Shown piece by piece: positions 16,660 to 26,932 of a stretch of DNA of 38,677 nt. Made by a program: the position numbers and the translations under genes. This stretch comes from Pseudomonadota bacterium (GTDB taxonomy: Bacteria > Pseudomonadota > Alphaproteobacteria > G022571365), in the NCBI GenBank assembly GCA_022571365.1, contig JACZXZ010000014.1, forward strand, positions 1-38,677. The letters are read 5' to 3'. The stretch's first letter is position 1. Every line of letters starts with the position of its first letter. Under the pieces are notes generated by a model that ran no database searches, was not told the origin of the DNA, and worked only from the letters and a program-made list of their open reading frames with translations.

Positions 16660-17805
16660 ATGATCGAGGCGGAGGCTTTCCTCGATCCGGCGCGGGCCCG
16701 AGGCTTCGACTTCTACTCAGGCGTCCCCTGCTCATTCCTGACCCCGATCATAAACCGGGTGATTTCGGACCGGGCGATCGACTATGTCGGCGCCGCCAGC
16801 GAGGGCGAAGCCGTCGCCATTGCCGCCGGCGCCTGGCTGGCCGGCCACAGGACGGCGGTGATGTGCCAGAATTCCGGCCTGGGCAACACGGTCAACCCGC
16901 TTACCTCGCTCAACTTCCCGTTCCACATCCCGACGCTCATGATCGTCACCTGGCGCGGCCAGCCGGGCCTCGAGGACGAACCGCAGCACCGGCTCATGGG
17001 ACAGATCACCGCCTCCCTGCTCGACGTCATGCACGTCGCCCACCGCGGCTTTCCCAAGACTCAAGACGAAATCGAGCCGGCGCTGGCGGCGGCTGATGAG
17101 GAAATGGCGCGCACCAGCCTGCCCTTCGCCCTGATCATGGAAAAGGACAGCGTCCGCGACAACGGGCTCGACCAGCCCGCGGCGGAGCCGCGCCCGGCCG
17201 GCGCATTCAATGACCTCCGTGGACACGGACCGCGGCCGCGGCGGGCCGAGGTGCTGGAGCGCTTCCTCGCGCTGGTGCCCGAATCCGCGGCGGTCATCGC
17301 CACCACCGGCAAATGCGGGCGCGAGCTGTTCACCATCGCCGACCGGCCTCAGCACTTCTACCAGGTGGGCTCCATGGGCTGTGCCAGCGCCATGGCCCTG
17401 GGCGTGGCGCTCAAAGTCCGCCGCCCGGTCGTGGTGCTCGACGGCGACGGCGCGGCGCTCATGAAAATGGGCACCATCGCGACCATCGGGGCCGAGGCGC
17501 CGGAGAACCTGATTCACGTCGTTCTCGACAATGGGATCCACGATTCGACCGGCGGCCAGGCCACGGTCTCCGCCACCGTCGACTTCGCCCAGGTGGCCCG
17601 GTCCTGCGGCTACCCTCAAGCCTCCTCGGCGGACAGCCTCGAGGGCTTTGAGCGGGCCTTCCAAGGGGCGCTCACCGGGCCCGGCCCCCACCTCCTCCAC
17701 ATGCGCATCCTCCCCGGCTCCATGGCCACCCTCGGCCGGCCCACGGTGAAACCGCCCGAGGTCGCCCGCCGTTTCCAGGCGTTCCTGGCCGCTCAAGACC
17801 CCTGA
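16660..17805 (+). CDS. ppd: Phosphonopyruvate decarboxylase
   Basis: Thiamine-diphosphate enzyme of 381 residues that decarboxylates phosphonopyruvate to phosphonoacetaldehyde, the step that makes the unfavourable mutase reaction run forward. The N-terminal half has FYSGVPCSFLTPIIN and the ASEGEA segment with the cofactor-activating Glu, then CQNSGLGNTVNPLTSL. The C-terminal half has the TPP-binding GDGAALMKMGTIATIG from about residue 261, closing with LDNGIHDSTGGQ. ATG 16660, 10 bp after pepM, matches the family N-terminus. No aminotransferase, reductase or alcohol dehydrogenase for phosphonoacetaldehyde follows in this window, so the final product (2-aminoethylphosphonate or hydroxyethylphosphonate) depends on genes elsewhere. 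Confidence 0.93.
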   Translation: MIEAEAFLDPARARGFDFYSGVPCSFLTPIINRVISDRAIDYVGAASEGEAVAIAAGAWLAGHRTAVMCQNSGLGNTVNPLTSLNFPFHIPTLMIVTWRGQPGLEDEPQHRLMGQITASLLDVMHVAHRGFPKTQDEIEPALAAADEEMARTSLPFALIMEKDSVRDNGLDQPAAEPRPAGAFNDLRGHGPRPRRAEVLERFLALVPESAAVIATTGKCGRELFTIADRPQHFYQVGSMGCASAMALGVALKVRRPVVVLDGDGAALMKMGTIATIGAEAPENLIHVVLDNGIHDSTGGQATVSATVDFAQVARSCGYPQASSADSLEGFERAFQGALTGPGPHLLHMRILPGSMATLGRPTVKPPEVARRFQAFLAAQDP

Positions 17806-18196
17806 CCGCGGCCGATCCGGCGCATCGCCGCATGGCGGCCGGACCGGCGCCGCCAAGGCCCGCATGACGGAAGTCGTATCAGGATGAGGAGGGCCATTCG
17901 GTGGAAGCGGTGCGCACAGACGCCGGCATACCGGCACCGAAAAGCCGATTTGGTCGTTGAAAGCGGTCAGGGGTCCGCTGGATCGGGTGCTCTTAGTCCA
18001 GGACTCGCCGCGTGGCTGGATTCACCGGCGAGTTCTGGTTCCATGGAGGAGGTCAACCGGGCCTCATGGGAAATATCAGGTAGCACAAGCCCTCGTCCAC
18101 CACGCGGGCGCGGCAACCCTGAGCACTGTTGCACAAGAAATAATGTCGGAGCTTAGCGAGGCTTCGTCCACAGTCGGCAAAAAGGAGGCGAGAACC
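17806..18196. other. Intergenic stretch without a recognised gene
   Basis: Space between ppd and the FMN reductase. Plus-strand frames are open through part of it (in phase with the reductase from 17957), but their translation shows no family and no ribosome-binding site before the strong one at 18181. No terminator with a T-run was found after ppd. Confidence 0.5.
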
Positions 18197-18844
18197 ATGA
18201 GTCACGAAGACAATGACGGCATCCGAATCGTTGCCGTGTTAGGGACCGTGCGGCCAGGAAATTTTACCTCCAGAGCCCTGGCTCTGGTGGTCGACGAGAT
18301 CAAGAAACACGGCGACATTGCGGTCCAGGTTATCGATCCGGGCAAACTCAAGCTGCCGTTTCCCGGAACCGACCCGGATTCCGCCGCGGCGAAGACTCTC
18401 AAGGAGATCGTGTCGCAAGCGACCGGGGTGGTTTTCTCGACGCCGGAGTATCACGGCAGTTACAGCAGCATGACCAAGCTGATCATCGAAAACCTTGGGT
18501 TTCCGTCTGTCCTGTCAGGTAAGCCGGTGACACTGGTTGGGGTGGCCGCCGGGCAGATCGGAGCGATCAAGGCGCTCGAACATCTCAGAAGCGTTTTGTC
18601 GCATATCGGGGCCATCGTACTGCCGGGGCCGATCTCCGTGGCAGGCGTGCGAGACCTGTTTGATGACAAGGGCCGATGCACCGACCAAGACACCGAGAGG
18701 AGAATTCGAAGCGTCGCGACCAACCTGATCGACTATATCCGGCGGAGCATATGCCCGCGGGTGGCGCTAGAGGAGATGGCACGGCGCGGGTCAGCCTTTC
18801 ATTGGACTCCCCCCGAACGCGAGACGGCGACAAATTTGCGATAG
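18197..18844 (+). CDS. NADPH-dependent FMN reductase family protein
   Basis: Flavodoxin-fold reductase of 215 residues, of the family that includes ChrR-type quinone and chromate reductases. The FMN phosphate loop is LGTVRPGNFTSRAL near residue 14, the conserved PEYHGSYSSMTKLIIEN is near residue 82, and GVAAGQIGAIKALEHLRSVL follows. ATG 18197 is fixed by an excellent AAAGGAGG 8 bp upstream. The C-terminal tail beyond residue 180 (ARRGSAFHWTPPERETATNL) is an extension without a known fold. Likely a cytoplasmic two-electron reductase protecting against quinones or metals. It is monocistronic as far as can be seen. Confidence 0.88.
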   Translation: MSHEDNDGIRIVAVLGTVRPGNFTSRALALVVDEIKKHGDIAVQVIDPGKLKLPFPGTDPDSAAAKTLKEIVSQATGVVFSTPEYHGSYSSMTKLIIENLGFPSVLSGKPVTLVGVAAGQIGAIKALEHLRSVLSHIGAIVLPGPISVAGVRDLFDDKGRCTDQDTERRIRSVATNLIDYIRRSICPRVALEEMARRGSAFHWTPPERETATNLR

Positions 18845-19030
18845 AAACGAGCGCCGGAAACGAACGAAGGGTTTCGCCGCCGTCTCAGCCGGAAGGGGAG
18901 CCGGCCCTGCTGAACCCCACGGTCAAACGCGCGGCCCATGCACCGACCCGACAATTCGGCCCGCTTCGGCAAAGCGGGGAGTTATCGGGTCCACGCCTGC
19001 CCCCGCCATGAATGCCGTTCAAAGTAGGCC

Positions 19031-19630
19031 CTAGAACAGCTTCCGGAACGGAATGGCGTAGGTCACAAGGAGGTTGTCGGCACCGGGATTGGCGCCGCCC
19101 TCCCGGTTGAGCAGGCCGCCGTTGGACTGGTGGCTGAAGGTCAGTCCCAGGGTCGCCTCGTTGTCGAACACATAGGCGATCGTGGCGCCCGAATGAAACA
19201 GGAAGGTGCCGCCCAGGTCCCGGCTCCCACCCTGCTTGTTGGCGGCGATGCCGAAAAACGGCCGGAACTCCATCGACCAGCCGAAGATCCGGTTGAGGTC
19301 GCCCACGCCGTAGATGCCGCCCCAGCCGAACAGGCCGCCGTCGGTGTTGACCATCCCGCCGACCATCGGGCCGACCTTGAAGTAGTCCCAGAAATTCAGG
19401 AACTTGTAGCCGCCGAGCCAGTCGAGCTGGAACAGCGCGGAGCGGTTTTCTATGGTTCCCTCCGCGCCCCGGTCCGGGTCGCGAAAGGCATAGACACCGG
19501 CGCCGACGCTGAGCAGGTCAGGGTCGCTGCCGCGTTCGAGCGTGAACACGCCGTCCGCCGAGGCTTGGCCAATGTGAATACCCAGCGCCAAGATTCCGGC
19601 ACAGAGAAGGACGACAGCTCGACCAAGCAT
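19031..19630 (-). CDS. PagL-like lipid A 3-O-deacylase (acyloxyacyl hydrolase family)
   Basis: Outer-membrane beta-barrel protein of 199 residues with an N-terminal signal peptide (MLGRAVVLLCAGILALGIHI, cut near ASA-DG). The PagL catalytic motif is visible near the C-terminus: LTFSHQSNGG with catalytic His and Ser, then NPGADN, and the chain ends in an aromatic residue (PFRKLF) as barrel proteins do. The family removes the 3-O acyl chain of lipid A at the outer membrane. ATG 19630 begins the signal peptide; the longer frame upstream belongs to the shadow of the next gene. It lies close to the hopanoid and phosphonate loci, consistent with a region rich in envelope-lipid genes. Confidence 0.85.
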   Translation of the reverse strand: MLGRAVVLLCAGILALGIHIGQASADGVFTLERGSDPDLLSVGAGVYAFRDPDRGAEGTIENRSALFQLDWLGGYKFLNFWDYFKVGPMVGGMVNTDGGLFGWGGIYGVGDLNRIFGWSMEFRPFFGIAANKQGGSRDLGGTFLFHSGATIAYVFDNEATLGLTFSHQSNGGLLNREGGANPGADNLLVTYAIPFRKLF

Positions 19631-19797
19631 CCCTTTTATTGCTCCCCTGGCGCTTGGCGGCCCCGAGAGATGAGGCGGCGGAGGCGCAACTATGGTGGCA
19701 AAAGGCCGGCGATGCAATACGCGGCCTGCGACCGAGGGCGGCGGCGCCTCATGGCCGGCGTCGGCGCGGGTTCCGCCCCGCCGCGCGGCCGCCGCGG

Positions 19798-20274
19798 CTA
19801 GTCCTCCTTGATCGCGTCCAGGAGAATGTCGAGCACCAGGCCCGTCGCCTTTTGGATCAGAAACACGTCGTCGTCCACGATCACGCGCTCGGTGCCGGGC
19901 CTCGCCCGGGGCAGCAACGACTCCAGATCGCCGGGCAGGCGGCGCTTCTCCAGCCCCGGCGGCAGGGTCCCGTATTTTTCCAGATGGCGCTGAAGGCCGG
20001 CGGGCAACTGGTCCATCTGGGCGAGGCCGGGCGGCATCTCCTGGGCCTTGCCCTTGTCCTTGTCCGGCTTGTCCTTGCCCTTGTCCTTGGACTCCTTCTC
20101 CTTGGCCTGTTGACCGACGTCCTTGCCGAAGAACTCTTCGATGATTCGCCTTTCGACCTCGGTGAAGACGACGGCCGCGAGATCCTCGCCCTCCGCGCTG
20201 CCGGCCTGAGCCAAGGGCGCGCCGGCCGGAGCGGCGAGCGCGCAAACGAAGACAAGGACAAGCCCGAGGCGCAT
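19798..20274 (-). CDS. Secreted CigR-like protein with a Lys/Asp repeat
   Basis: Exported protein of 158 residues. A signal peptide (MRLGLVLVFVCALAAPAGAP) is followed by an acidic segment, a low-complexity charged run of KDKGK-type repeats at about residues 60-76, and a C-terminal domain with PPGLEKRRLPGDLESLLP and VIVDDDVFLIQKATGLVLDI. That C-terminal pattern is the one seen in CigR/RcnB-like periplasmic proteins of proteobacteria. A GTG two codons upstream (20280) is an alternative start. The gene lies on the same strand, 167 bp before the PagL-like gene. Its role is unknown; CigR itself is an anti-virulence regulator in Salmonella, which cannot be carried over here. Confidence 0.75.
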   Translation of the reverse strand: MRLGLVLVFVCALAAPAGAPLAQAGSAEGEDLAAVVFTEVERRIIEEFFGKDVGQQAKEKESKDKGKDKPDKDKGKAQEMPPGLAQMDQLPAGLQRHLEKYGTLPPGLEKRRLPGDLESLLPRARPGTERVIVDDDVFLIQKATGLVLDILLDAIKED

Positions 20275-20419
20275 GGTCACTCGATGCTCTTTGGCCCCTT
20301 TTAAATCCACCCGGCGGCTTCCCCACCCCCAGGAGCGCCCATGGAGAGGGCGATCATAGTTTCTGCCCAGCGCTTGAGTCAAAGCCGGCCGGTCATTCCT
20401 CTGTCCTGTCATTTCTCTG

Positions 20420-22123
20420 TCATTTCCCGTCCCGGCTGCGGGCCAGCGCCTGCTCGCGCAGGGCGCTCAGCGTGGTGCGCGTGGTGATCACCTCGGGGTC
20501 CATCTTGAGGTCGATCACCGCCGCCTTTCCGGAGTCCAGGGCGCGCTCGAAGGCGGGGATGAAGTCCTCGGTCCTCCTCACCACCTCGCCATGGGCGCCA
20601 TAGGCGGCGGCCAGGGCGGCGAAGTCGGGATTGGTCAGGTCCGTGGCGATGGTCCGCCCCGGATGGTCGCTCTCCTGATGCATGCGGACGGTGCCGTACA
20701 TGGCGTTGTCGAACACCAGGATGATCGGGGCCGCGTCGTAATGCACGGCGGTCGCCAGCTCCTGCCCCGACATCAGGAACCCGCCGTCGCCGGCAAAACC
20801 GATGACCACTCTGTCCGGGTACAGGATCTTGGCGGCGACCGCGGCCGGCACGCCATAGCCCATGGCCCCGCTCTGCGGTCCGAGCAAGGTGCGCGGGCGG
20901 CGCCAGATCAGGAACCGCATGGCCCAGCCGCTGAAGTTGCCGGCATCGAGCGCGATAATGGCGTCGGGCGGAAGCCGGTCGCGCAACGCCAGCATCACCC
21001 GTCCCAGGTCGAGCGCGCCGTCATAAGGCGCCGGCGTGAGCGCGGCCAGGTAGTCCCGCCGCGCGGCCTCGGACCAGTCCCGCCACTTCGCCGAGGCGGC
21101 CGGCTTCAGCTCGCGGGCGGCGGCGGCGAACTCGGGCATGCCCGACTGGATGGCGAGCCGAGGCCGGTAAACCCGGCCCAGGATGCTGGCTTCGGGATGG
21201 ACATGGATCAGGGTCTGGCGCGGCTCCGGCGGATCGAAGAGGGTGTAGTGCTGGGTCGCGATTTCGCCCAACCGGGCGCCGACCACCAGGACCACGTCAC
21301 CCGCCCCGACCCGCTCGACGAGTGCCGGATCCGGGGCATAGCCCAGATCGCCGATGTAGTTGTGATGGCTGTTGTCGAATATGTCCTGGCGGCGGAAGGA
21401 ACAACAGGTCGGCAGATCGTTGGCCTCGGCGAAAGCGACGATCTGTTCGCACGCCTCGGGCGTCCAGCCGCCGCCGCCGACCACCATGACCGGCCGTTCG
21501 GCGGCCCCGAGGATGCGGGCAAGCTCGGCCATGTCAGCCGAGCCAGGATGGGCCCTCAAGGCCCGGTAAGGTCCGGTGTCACGGGCCTCCGCGCGCTCGC
21601 GCAACATATCCTCGGGAAGGGCGAGCACCACCGGACCCGGTCGCCCGGAGGCCGCGATGTGAAACGCGCGGCTGACCATCTCGGGGATTCGCTGGGGGTG
21701 GTCGACCTGCCCCGCCCATTTGGTCATGGAGCCGAACATCCGGCGGAAATCGATCTCCTGGAAGGCCTCGCGATCCTGATCGGGGCGGGCGACCTGGCCG
21801 ACCAGCACCACCATCGGCGTCGAGTCCTGGCTGGCGTTGTGAATGCCGATGCTGGCATGACAGGCCCCCGGCCCGCGGGCCACCAGGCACACGCCCGGCT
21901 TGCCGGTGAGCTTGCCGTAGGCCTCGGCCATGTTGGCGGCGCCGGCTTCATGGCGGCAGGTGATGAGCCTGATCTCGTTCGCGGCGTCGTAGAGGGCGTC
22001 GAGCACGGCGAGATAGCTCTCGCCGGGAACACAAAAGGCGGTATCGACACCGTGGATGCGCAGGGCATCGACAAGAATCTGTCCGCCGGTTCGGCTGTCG
22101 GGGCTAGTGGATGGTTCAGTCAT
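20420..22123 (-). CDS. Thiamine-diphosphate enzyme, acetolactate-synthase-like
   Basis: Large TPP-dependent enzyme of 567 residues in the acetolactate synthase / benzoylformate decarboxylase superfamily. The N-terminal domain has FCVPGESYLAVLDAL and the activating Glu in CRHEAGAANMAEAYGKL. The middle domain begins near residue 200. The C-terminal TPP motif is GFAGDGGFLMSGQELATA closing with FDNAMYGT. ATG 22123 was chosen from the start of homology. No regulatory small subunit lies nearby, and the gene is alone on its strand, so it is probably not the housekeeping IlvB. A decarboxylase or carboligase with another 2-oxo acid is possible. It is the second TPP enzyme here besides ppd, but with a different domain plan. 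Confidence 0.88.
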   Translation of the reverse strand: MTEPSTSPDSRTGGQILVDALRIHGVDTAFCVPGESYLAVLDALYDAANEIRLITCRHEAGAANMAEAYGKLTGKPGVCLVARGPGACHASIGIHNASQDSTPMVVLVGQVARPDQDREAFQEIDFRRMFGSMTKWAGQVDHPQRIPEMVSRAFHIAASGRPGPVVLALPEDMLRERAEARDTGPYRALRAHPGSADMAELARILGAAERPVMVVGGGGWTPEACEQIVAFAEANDLPTCCSFRRQDIFDNSHHNYIGDLGYAPDPALVERVGAGDVVLVVGARLGEIATQHYTLFDPPEPRQTLIHVHPEASILGRVYRPRLAIQSGMPEFAAAARELKPAASAKWRDWSEAARRDYLAALTPAPYDGALDLGRVMLALRDRLPPDAIIALDAGNFSGWAMRFLIWRRPRTLLGPQSGAMGYGVPAAVAAKILYPDRVVIGFAGDGGFLMSGQELATAVHYDAAPIILVFDNAMYGTVRMHQESDHPGRTIATDLTNPDFAALAAAYGAHGEVVRRTEDFIPAFERALDSGKAAVIDLKMDPEVITTRTTLSALREQALARSRDGK

Positions 22124-22408
22124 CAACGAGTCGCAGGCCTCTGTCCGGCCCCACCCTGGCGACCGGCCAGCAGTTAAGGCCGCCGCGGCGGTTTCTGTCA
22201 ACACGGCGCGGGCTTGACCGGCGCACCTCCAGGCGCCGCCTGCCGGCCCTGGACAGGGACCGCCCGGTTTGGCAGTTTGTTGACGGCTATGCTTGACGGC
22301 TATGCCCCGACGCGCTTGGAAGCCGCGGGCCGCATTTCAACCGGCCTTGGCCCGCCATCCAGTCGGGCATGCGGCCCGGCAGCCTCGCCGGCGGGGTGCG
22401 GCACTCGG

Positions 22409-22831
22409 ATGATTAAAAATCGCTGGGAGCATTTTCCGCATGACGCCGACATCGGCGTGCGCGGCATCGGGTCCTCGAAAGAGGCGGCGTTCGCCGAGGC
22501 GGCGCTGGCGCTCACCGCCGTCGTGGCGGACCCCGCGACGGTGGCGGCGCGGGTGAAGGTGACGCTTTCCTGCGCCGCTCCCGATGACGAGCTGCTGCTG
22601 GTGGACTGGCTGAATGCCCTGGTCTACGAGATGGCGACGCGCAACACCCTGTTCTCCCGCTTCGAGGTCAGCATCCGCGGCCACGCGCTCGAGGCCACGG
22701 CCTGGGGCGAAGCCGTCGATGTGGCCCGGCACCAGCCCGCCGTCGAGGTCAAGGGCGCCACTTTGAGCAGCCTCAGCGTGCACCGGGACGAAAGCGGCGC
22801 CTGGATCGCCCAGTGCATTGTCGATGTGTAG
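22409..22831 (+). CDS. Archease
   Basis: Protein of 140 residues in the archease family, which speeds guanylation and turnover of the RNA ligase RtcB. The metal-site segment [16 protein letters not shown] is at residues 8-23, [18 protein letters not shown] is central, and the chain ends IAQCIVDV with the conserved C-terminal Asp. ATG 22409 gives the standard length. It precedes rtcB by 192 bp on the same strand, the usual partnership. Confidence 0.93.
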   Translation: MIKNRWEHFPHDADIGVRGIGSSKEAAFAEAALALTAVVADPATVAARVKVTLSCAAPDDELLLVDWLNALVYEMATRNTLFSRFEVSIRGHALEATAWGEAVDVARHQPAVEVKGATLSSLSVHRDESGAWIAQCIVDV

Positions 22832-22875
22832 CGGACCTTGGAGAGCGACCGGTGGCCGGGCGCCGGATCAGATGG

Positions 22876-22909
22876 AATTGATGCGCGTCACTAATTGATG
22901 CGCGCCACT
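22876..22909. repeat. 17-bp tandem repeat between archease and rtcB
   Basis: AATTGATGCGCGTCACT is followed at once by AATTGATGCGCGCCACT, one mismatch. It is in the untranslated space between archease and rtcB, close after the archease stop. Function unknown. Confidence 0.6.
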
Positions 22910-23023
22910 ATCGGTCTTACATAACCTGTGAGTTGGTCCAGGCGCTCGCCGGGACGCCGGGCGACGGCGCGGCCGTCCCGACCGGAGCCGGCACCCAGAG
23001 CGCTCCCGGAGTGGAGGATAAGG

Positions 23024-24454
<1,431 letters not shown>

Positions 24455-24544
24455 AGGCGGCGGCGCCTTCGGCGAAGCCTACGGCGGAGCCGAGTTGGAG
24501 GGCATGGCCGAGGCCGCGCACCGGACGACTCCAAGCCCTCCGGA

Positions 24545-25552
24545 CTACTGTTCGCCGGTCTTCACCCGGTAGGCCTCGCGGGCCAGCCCCACCAGCGCGT
24601 CATAGTCCCACGTCCCCTGGTCGTTGAGCCGGCCGGCGAGATCGCCGGGCACCGCGGCCAAGCCGTTGTAGGCGCCGCTCACCGCCCCGGCCATGGCGGC
24701 GGTGGTGTCCACGTCGCCGCCGACCGCGATCGCCGTCGAGATGGTCTGCCAATAGTCCCCCGGGCTCTTGAGGAACGCGTAAAGGCTCCACAGCACGCTC
24801 GCGGTCACGAAGGGCGAGATGCCTTCCCACCGGTCGGAATAGCCGGGCTCGATTCCGGCGGCGGAGATCAGCGGCTGGGCGTCCTCGGGCGCAAGCTGGA
24901 CCCAGTCCACGAGCCGCCCGAGGCAGGAGGCCAGGGACCCCTCGACGGCCCGGGTCCAGCCTGCGAGCTGGCCGAGAAAGCGCGCCGGCTCGACCGACCC
25001 GCCACCAAGGGCCAGCGCGACGGCGCCGGCGATGGCGACGGCGCCCGCCGAGCAGCGCGGGTCGGCGTGGGTGATGCGGCCCTGGTCACGGGCCGCGCGG
25101 ATAAGCCCGTCCGGATCGTCGAAGGACATGAGCCCCACCGGGCCGGCCCGCATGGCGCTGCCGTTGCCGGCGGCGGGCGCCGGCGTCCCGGCCTGGTCCC
25201 AGCTCACGCCCTGGGCGAGCCTGAGCGCCGCGGCCTCGGTCGTCCGGCCCCGCCCGACGATCCGGCCTTCGGCGAAAATAGCGGCGATGCGCCGGGCGTA
25301 GTCGGCGGGATCGAAGCCCTTGCACGCGACGTAGCTCTCTATGAGCTCGCGGGCGAGCTGGGTATCGTCGGTGTACTGGCCGAAGGCGAACGGCGCGCGG
25401 CCGCCCTCGCCGGCCCGGCCAGCCTTGAGCACCTCATCGACATAGCGCCGGCACCGGGCGGGGGGATGGCCCTCGACCACGAAGCCGAGCGCATCGCCCA
25501 ACGCCTGGCCGATCAGCGAGCCGGCGAACCGGTCCTCGAGCGGAGGGCTCAA
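24545..25552 (-). CDS. ADP-ribosylglycohydrolase (DraG/ARH family)
   Basis: Protein of 335 residues in the family that removes ADP-ribose from proteins or nucleic acid ends. The N-terminal GSLIGQALGDALGFVVEG and the di-magnesium residues in QYTDDTQL (D62, D63) and in GGDVDTTAAMAGAVSGAYNG near residue 290 are intact. The start is TTG at 25552, since no ATG fits and homology begins at once. It is convergent with rtcB, 90 bp apart. Nif genes are absent here, so a nitrogenase role like DraG is not implied. The substrate may be modified protein or RNA ends. Confidence 0.9.
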   Translation of the reverse strand: MSPPLEDRFAGSLIGQALGDALGFVVEGHPPARCRRYVDEVLKAGRAGEGGRAPFAFGQYTDDTQLARELIESYVACKGFDPADYARRIAAIFAEGRIVGRGRTTEAAALRLAQGVSWDQAGTPAPAAGNGSAMRAGPVGLMSFDDPDGLIRAARDQGRITHADPRCSAGAVAIAGAVALALGGGSVEPARFLGQLAGWTRAVEGSLASCLGRLVDWVQLAPEDAQPLISAAGIEPGYSDRWEGISPFVTASVLWSLYAFLKSPGDYWQTISTAIAVGGDVDTTAAMAGAVSGAYNGLAAVPGDLAGRLNDQGTWDYDALVGLAREAYRVKTGEQ

Positions 25553-25667
25553 CCTGGTTCTTCTCCTCGAAGGGGAACGCCGTGGATCACGGCTTGGCAG
25601 GTGCCCCGGGAGGCTTCATACTGGACGCCCAGGCGCCCTTTCGACCGCCGCAGGAGAGCCATGAGCC

Positions 25668-25985
25668 ATGAGCGAAGGCGAAGCGAAATTCAAGGTCGGC
25701 CAGCTTGTCCAACACCACCTGTTCGGCTACCGCGGCGCGATCTACGACGTCGACCCGACCTTCCAGGGCACCGAGGAGTGGTACGAGGCCATGGCCCGCT
25801 CCCGCCCGCCCAAGGATAAACCCTGGTATCACGTCCTGGTCCACGACGCCGTGCACACCACCTATGTGGCGGAGCGCAACCTGGAACCCGACGACTCGGG
25901 CGAGCCGATCCGCCATCCATACCTCGCGGACCTGTTCAAGCCGTTCGAGGACGGCCACTACATCTCCCGCCAAAGGGTGAACTGA
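25668..25985 (+). CDS. hspQ: Heat-shock protein HspQ
   Basis: Protein of 105 residues in the YccV/HspQ family. Family residues: KFKVGQLVQHHLFGYRGAIY, then PWYHVLVHDAVHTTYVAERN and DGHYISRQRVN at the end. In enterobacteria HspQ is a specificity factor for Lon protease. ATG 25668 has AGGAG upstream; an ATG seven bases earlier is in another frame. No partner genes adjoin it. Confidence 0.93.
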   Translation: MSEGEAKFKVGQLVQHHLFGYRGAIYDVDPTFQGTEEWYEAMARSRPPKDKPWYHVLVHDAVHTTYVAERNLEPDDSGEPIRHPYLADLFKPFEDGHYISRQRVN

Positions 25986-26054
25986 GGCGGGCAACAAGCC
26001 GCGCGCCGGCCCGCGCCGCCGCGGACGCGCCAGCATGCCCGCGGCCGGGCGCCG

Positions 26055-26618
26055 TCACTCGCAGGAGGCACGGGCGAGGGCGGGGCTGTCCGGGCCGGAC
26101 GGGGGATAGACGGTGACGACGGCCTTGCCGGGGTAGCCGGTCTCCTTGCGGTAGCCGCATGCCAGCCGTTCGGCAATCTCGGTCATGCCCTGCTTCGTGG
26201 CGTATCTGTCCTCTTTCAGTATGACCCATATAACGCCCTTGTCCTCGATCGAGAGTTCCTCGATGTCGCCGGTCGCTCCCGCCCATTCCAAAAAGGCGTT
26301 TTCCGCATCGCTGAAGGCCGGCACCGCGAAGTCCTTCGGCAATTTCACGTATTTCTCATAGACCCACGCCTCGGTGGGCCATTTCAACTTGACCCAGCGG
26401 CCTTCGATGCCCTCGACGGGGAGCTTTTCCCCCCTGGCGACGACCTCGACCACCGGGTAGCCCTTTCCCGGCCCGGCCCGAACGTTGAGCCGCTCGACCA
26501 GGACCTCGGCCTCCTGGGCGTGGGCCCCGGCGCCGAGAACCAGGAGACAGGCAAGGACGACGAGCACGCCGCCCGCCACGCGCCGCCGCGTCGTCGCCAG
26601 TCGTCGATTGGAGCCCAT
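26055..26618 (-). CDS. Secreted SH3-domain protein
   Basis: Exported protein of 187 residues. A twin-Arg-rich N-terminus leads into a signal peptide (VAGGVLVVLACLLVLGAGAH, cut near AHA-QEA). A bacterial SH3 domain follows at about residues 38-92 (LNVRAGPGKGYPVVEVV, then WVKLKWPTEAWVYEKYVKLP). The remaining C-terminal region has no recognised domain. The start is the ATG at 26618; a TTG one codon upstream is the alternative. Bacterial SH3 domains often bind cell-wall peptides, so a periplasmic envelope role is likely. No operon partner. Confidence 0.75.
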   Translation of the reverse strand: MGSNRRLATTRRRVAGGVLVVLACLLVLGAGAHAQEAEVLVERLNVRAGPGKGYPVVEVVARGEKLPVEGIEGRWVKLKWPTEAWVYEKYVKLPKDFAVPAFSDAENAFLEWAGATGDIEELSIEDKGVIWVILKEDRYATKQGMTEIAERLACGYRKETGYPGKAVVTVYPPSGPDSPALARASCE

Positions 26619-26712
26619 CAAGGAACAGGTCCTGCGATATCGCTTCGCCCTCGGCCGGGCAAGGTCCTATTCTAGCCAAGCGGGCGGAAGATAGCGATTC
26701 GCGGGATCGCGC

Positions 26713-26787
26713 CCGGACTCGAAAAGCCCGGACTCGAAAAGCCCAAGCTCGAAAAGCCCGGGCTCGAGGAGCCCGGCCTCGGCTGCT
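26713..26787. repeat. 15-bp tandem repeat, about five units
   Basis: Units of CCGGACTCGAAAAGC: two identical (26713-26742), a third with CCAAGCTCG (26743-26757), a fourth with GGGCTCGAGGAGC, and a degenerate fifth. A multiple of three, it reads through in every frame. No spacers, so not a CRISPR. Confidence 0.8.
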
Positions 26788-26892
26788 GCCCTTTCACGAT
26801 TCCGCCCCCCGCAGGCAAACACCATGCGCGCCGCGGCGCGATCTCCGGGCCGGTCGGCGGCAACGATCTGCAACAAAGGGTTTGCCACCCCC

Positions 26893-26932
26893 CATGATCG
26901 GCCCTAAACAAACATGATCGGCCCTAAACAAG
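26893..26932. repeat. 20-bp direct repeat, two units, upstream of pyrE
   Basis: The 20-bp unit CATGATCGGCCCTAAACAAA is repeated once with a single difference at the last base. It lies 54 bp before the pyrE start, where regulatory sites would be expected. Confidence 0.7.

Noticed and set aside
20275-20326. Long fused frame from the CigR-like region into the PagL-like gene (19031-20326)
   Set aside because: The left part of that frame is a different reading of the CigR-like gene. The PagL-like protein has its own start and signal peptide at 19630.
20591-22177. 528-codon open frame antisense to the TPP enzyme
   Set aside because: Same reason: the sense strand has the TPP motifs, and the antisense product has no recognisable domain.
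26713-26787. CRISPR or coding repeat protein
   Set aside because: There are no spacers and no start or ribosome-binding site. The LFESG frame is the 15-bp unit read as codons.
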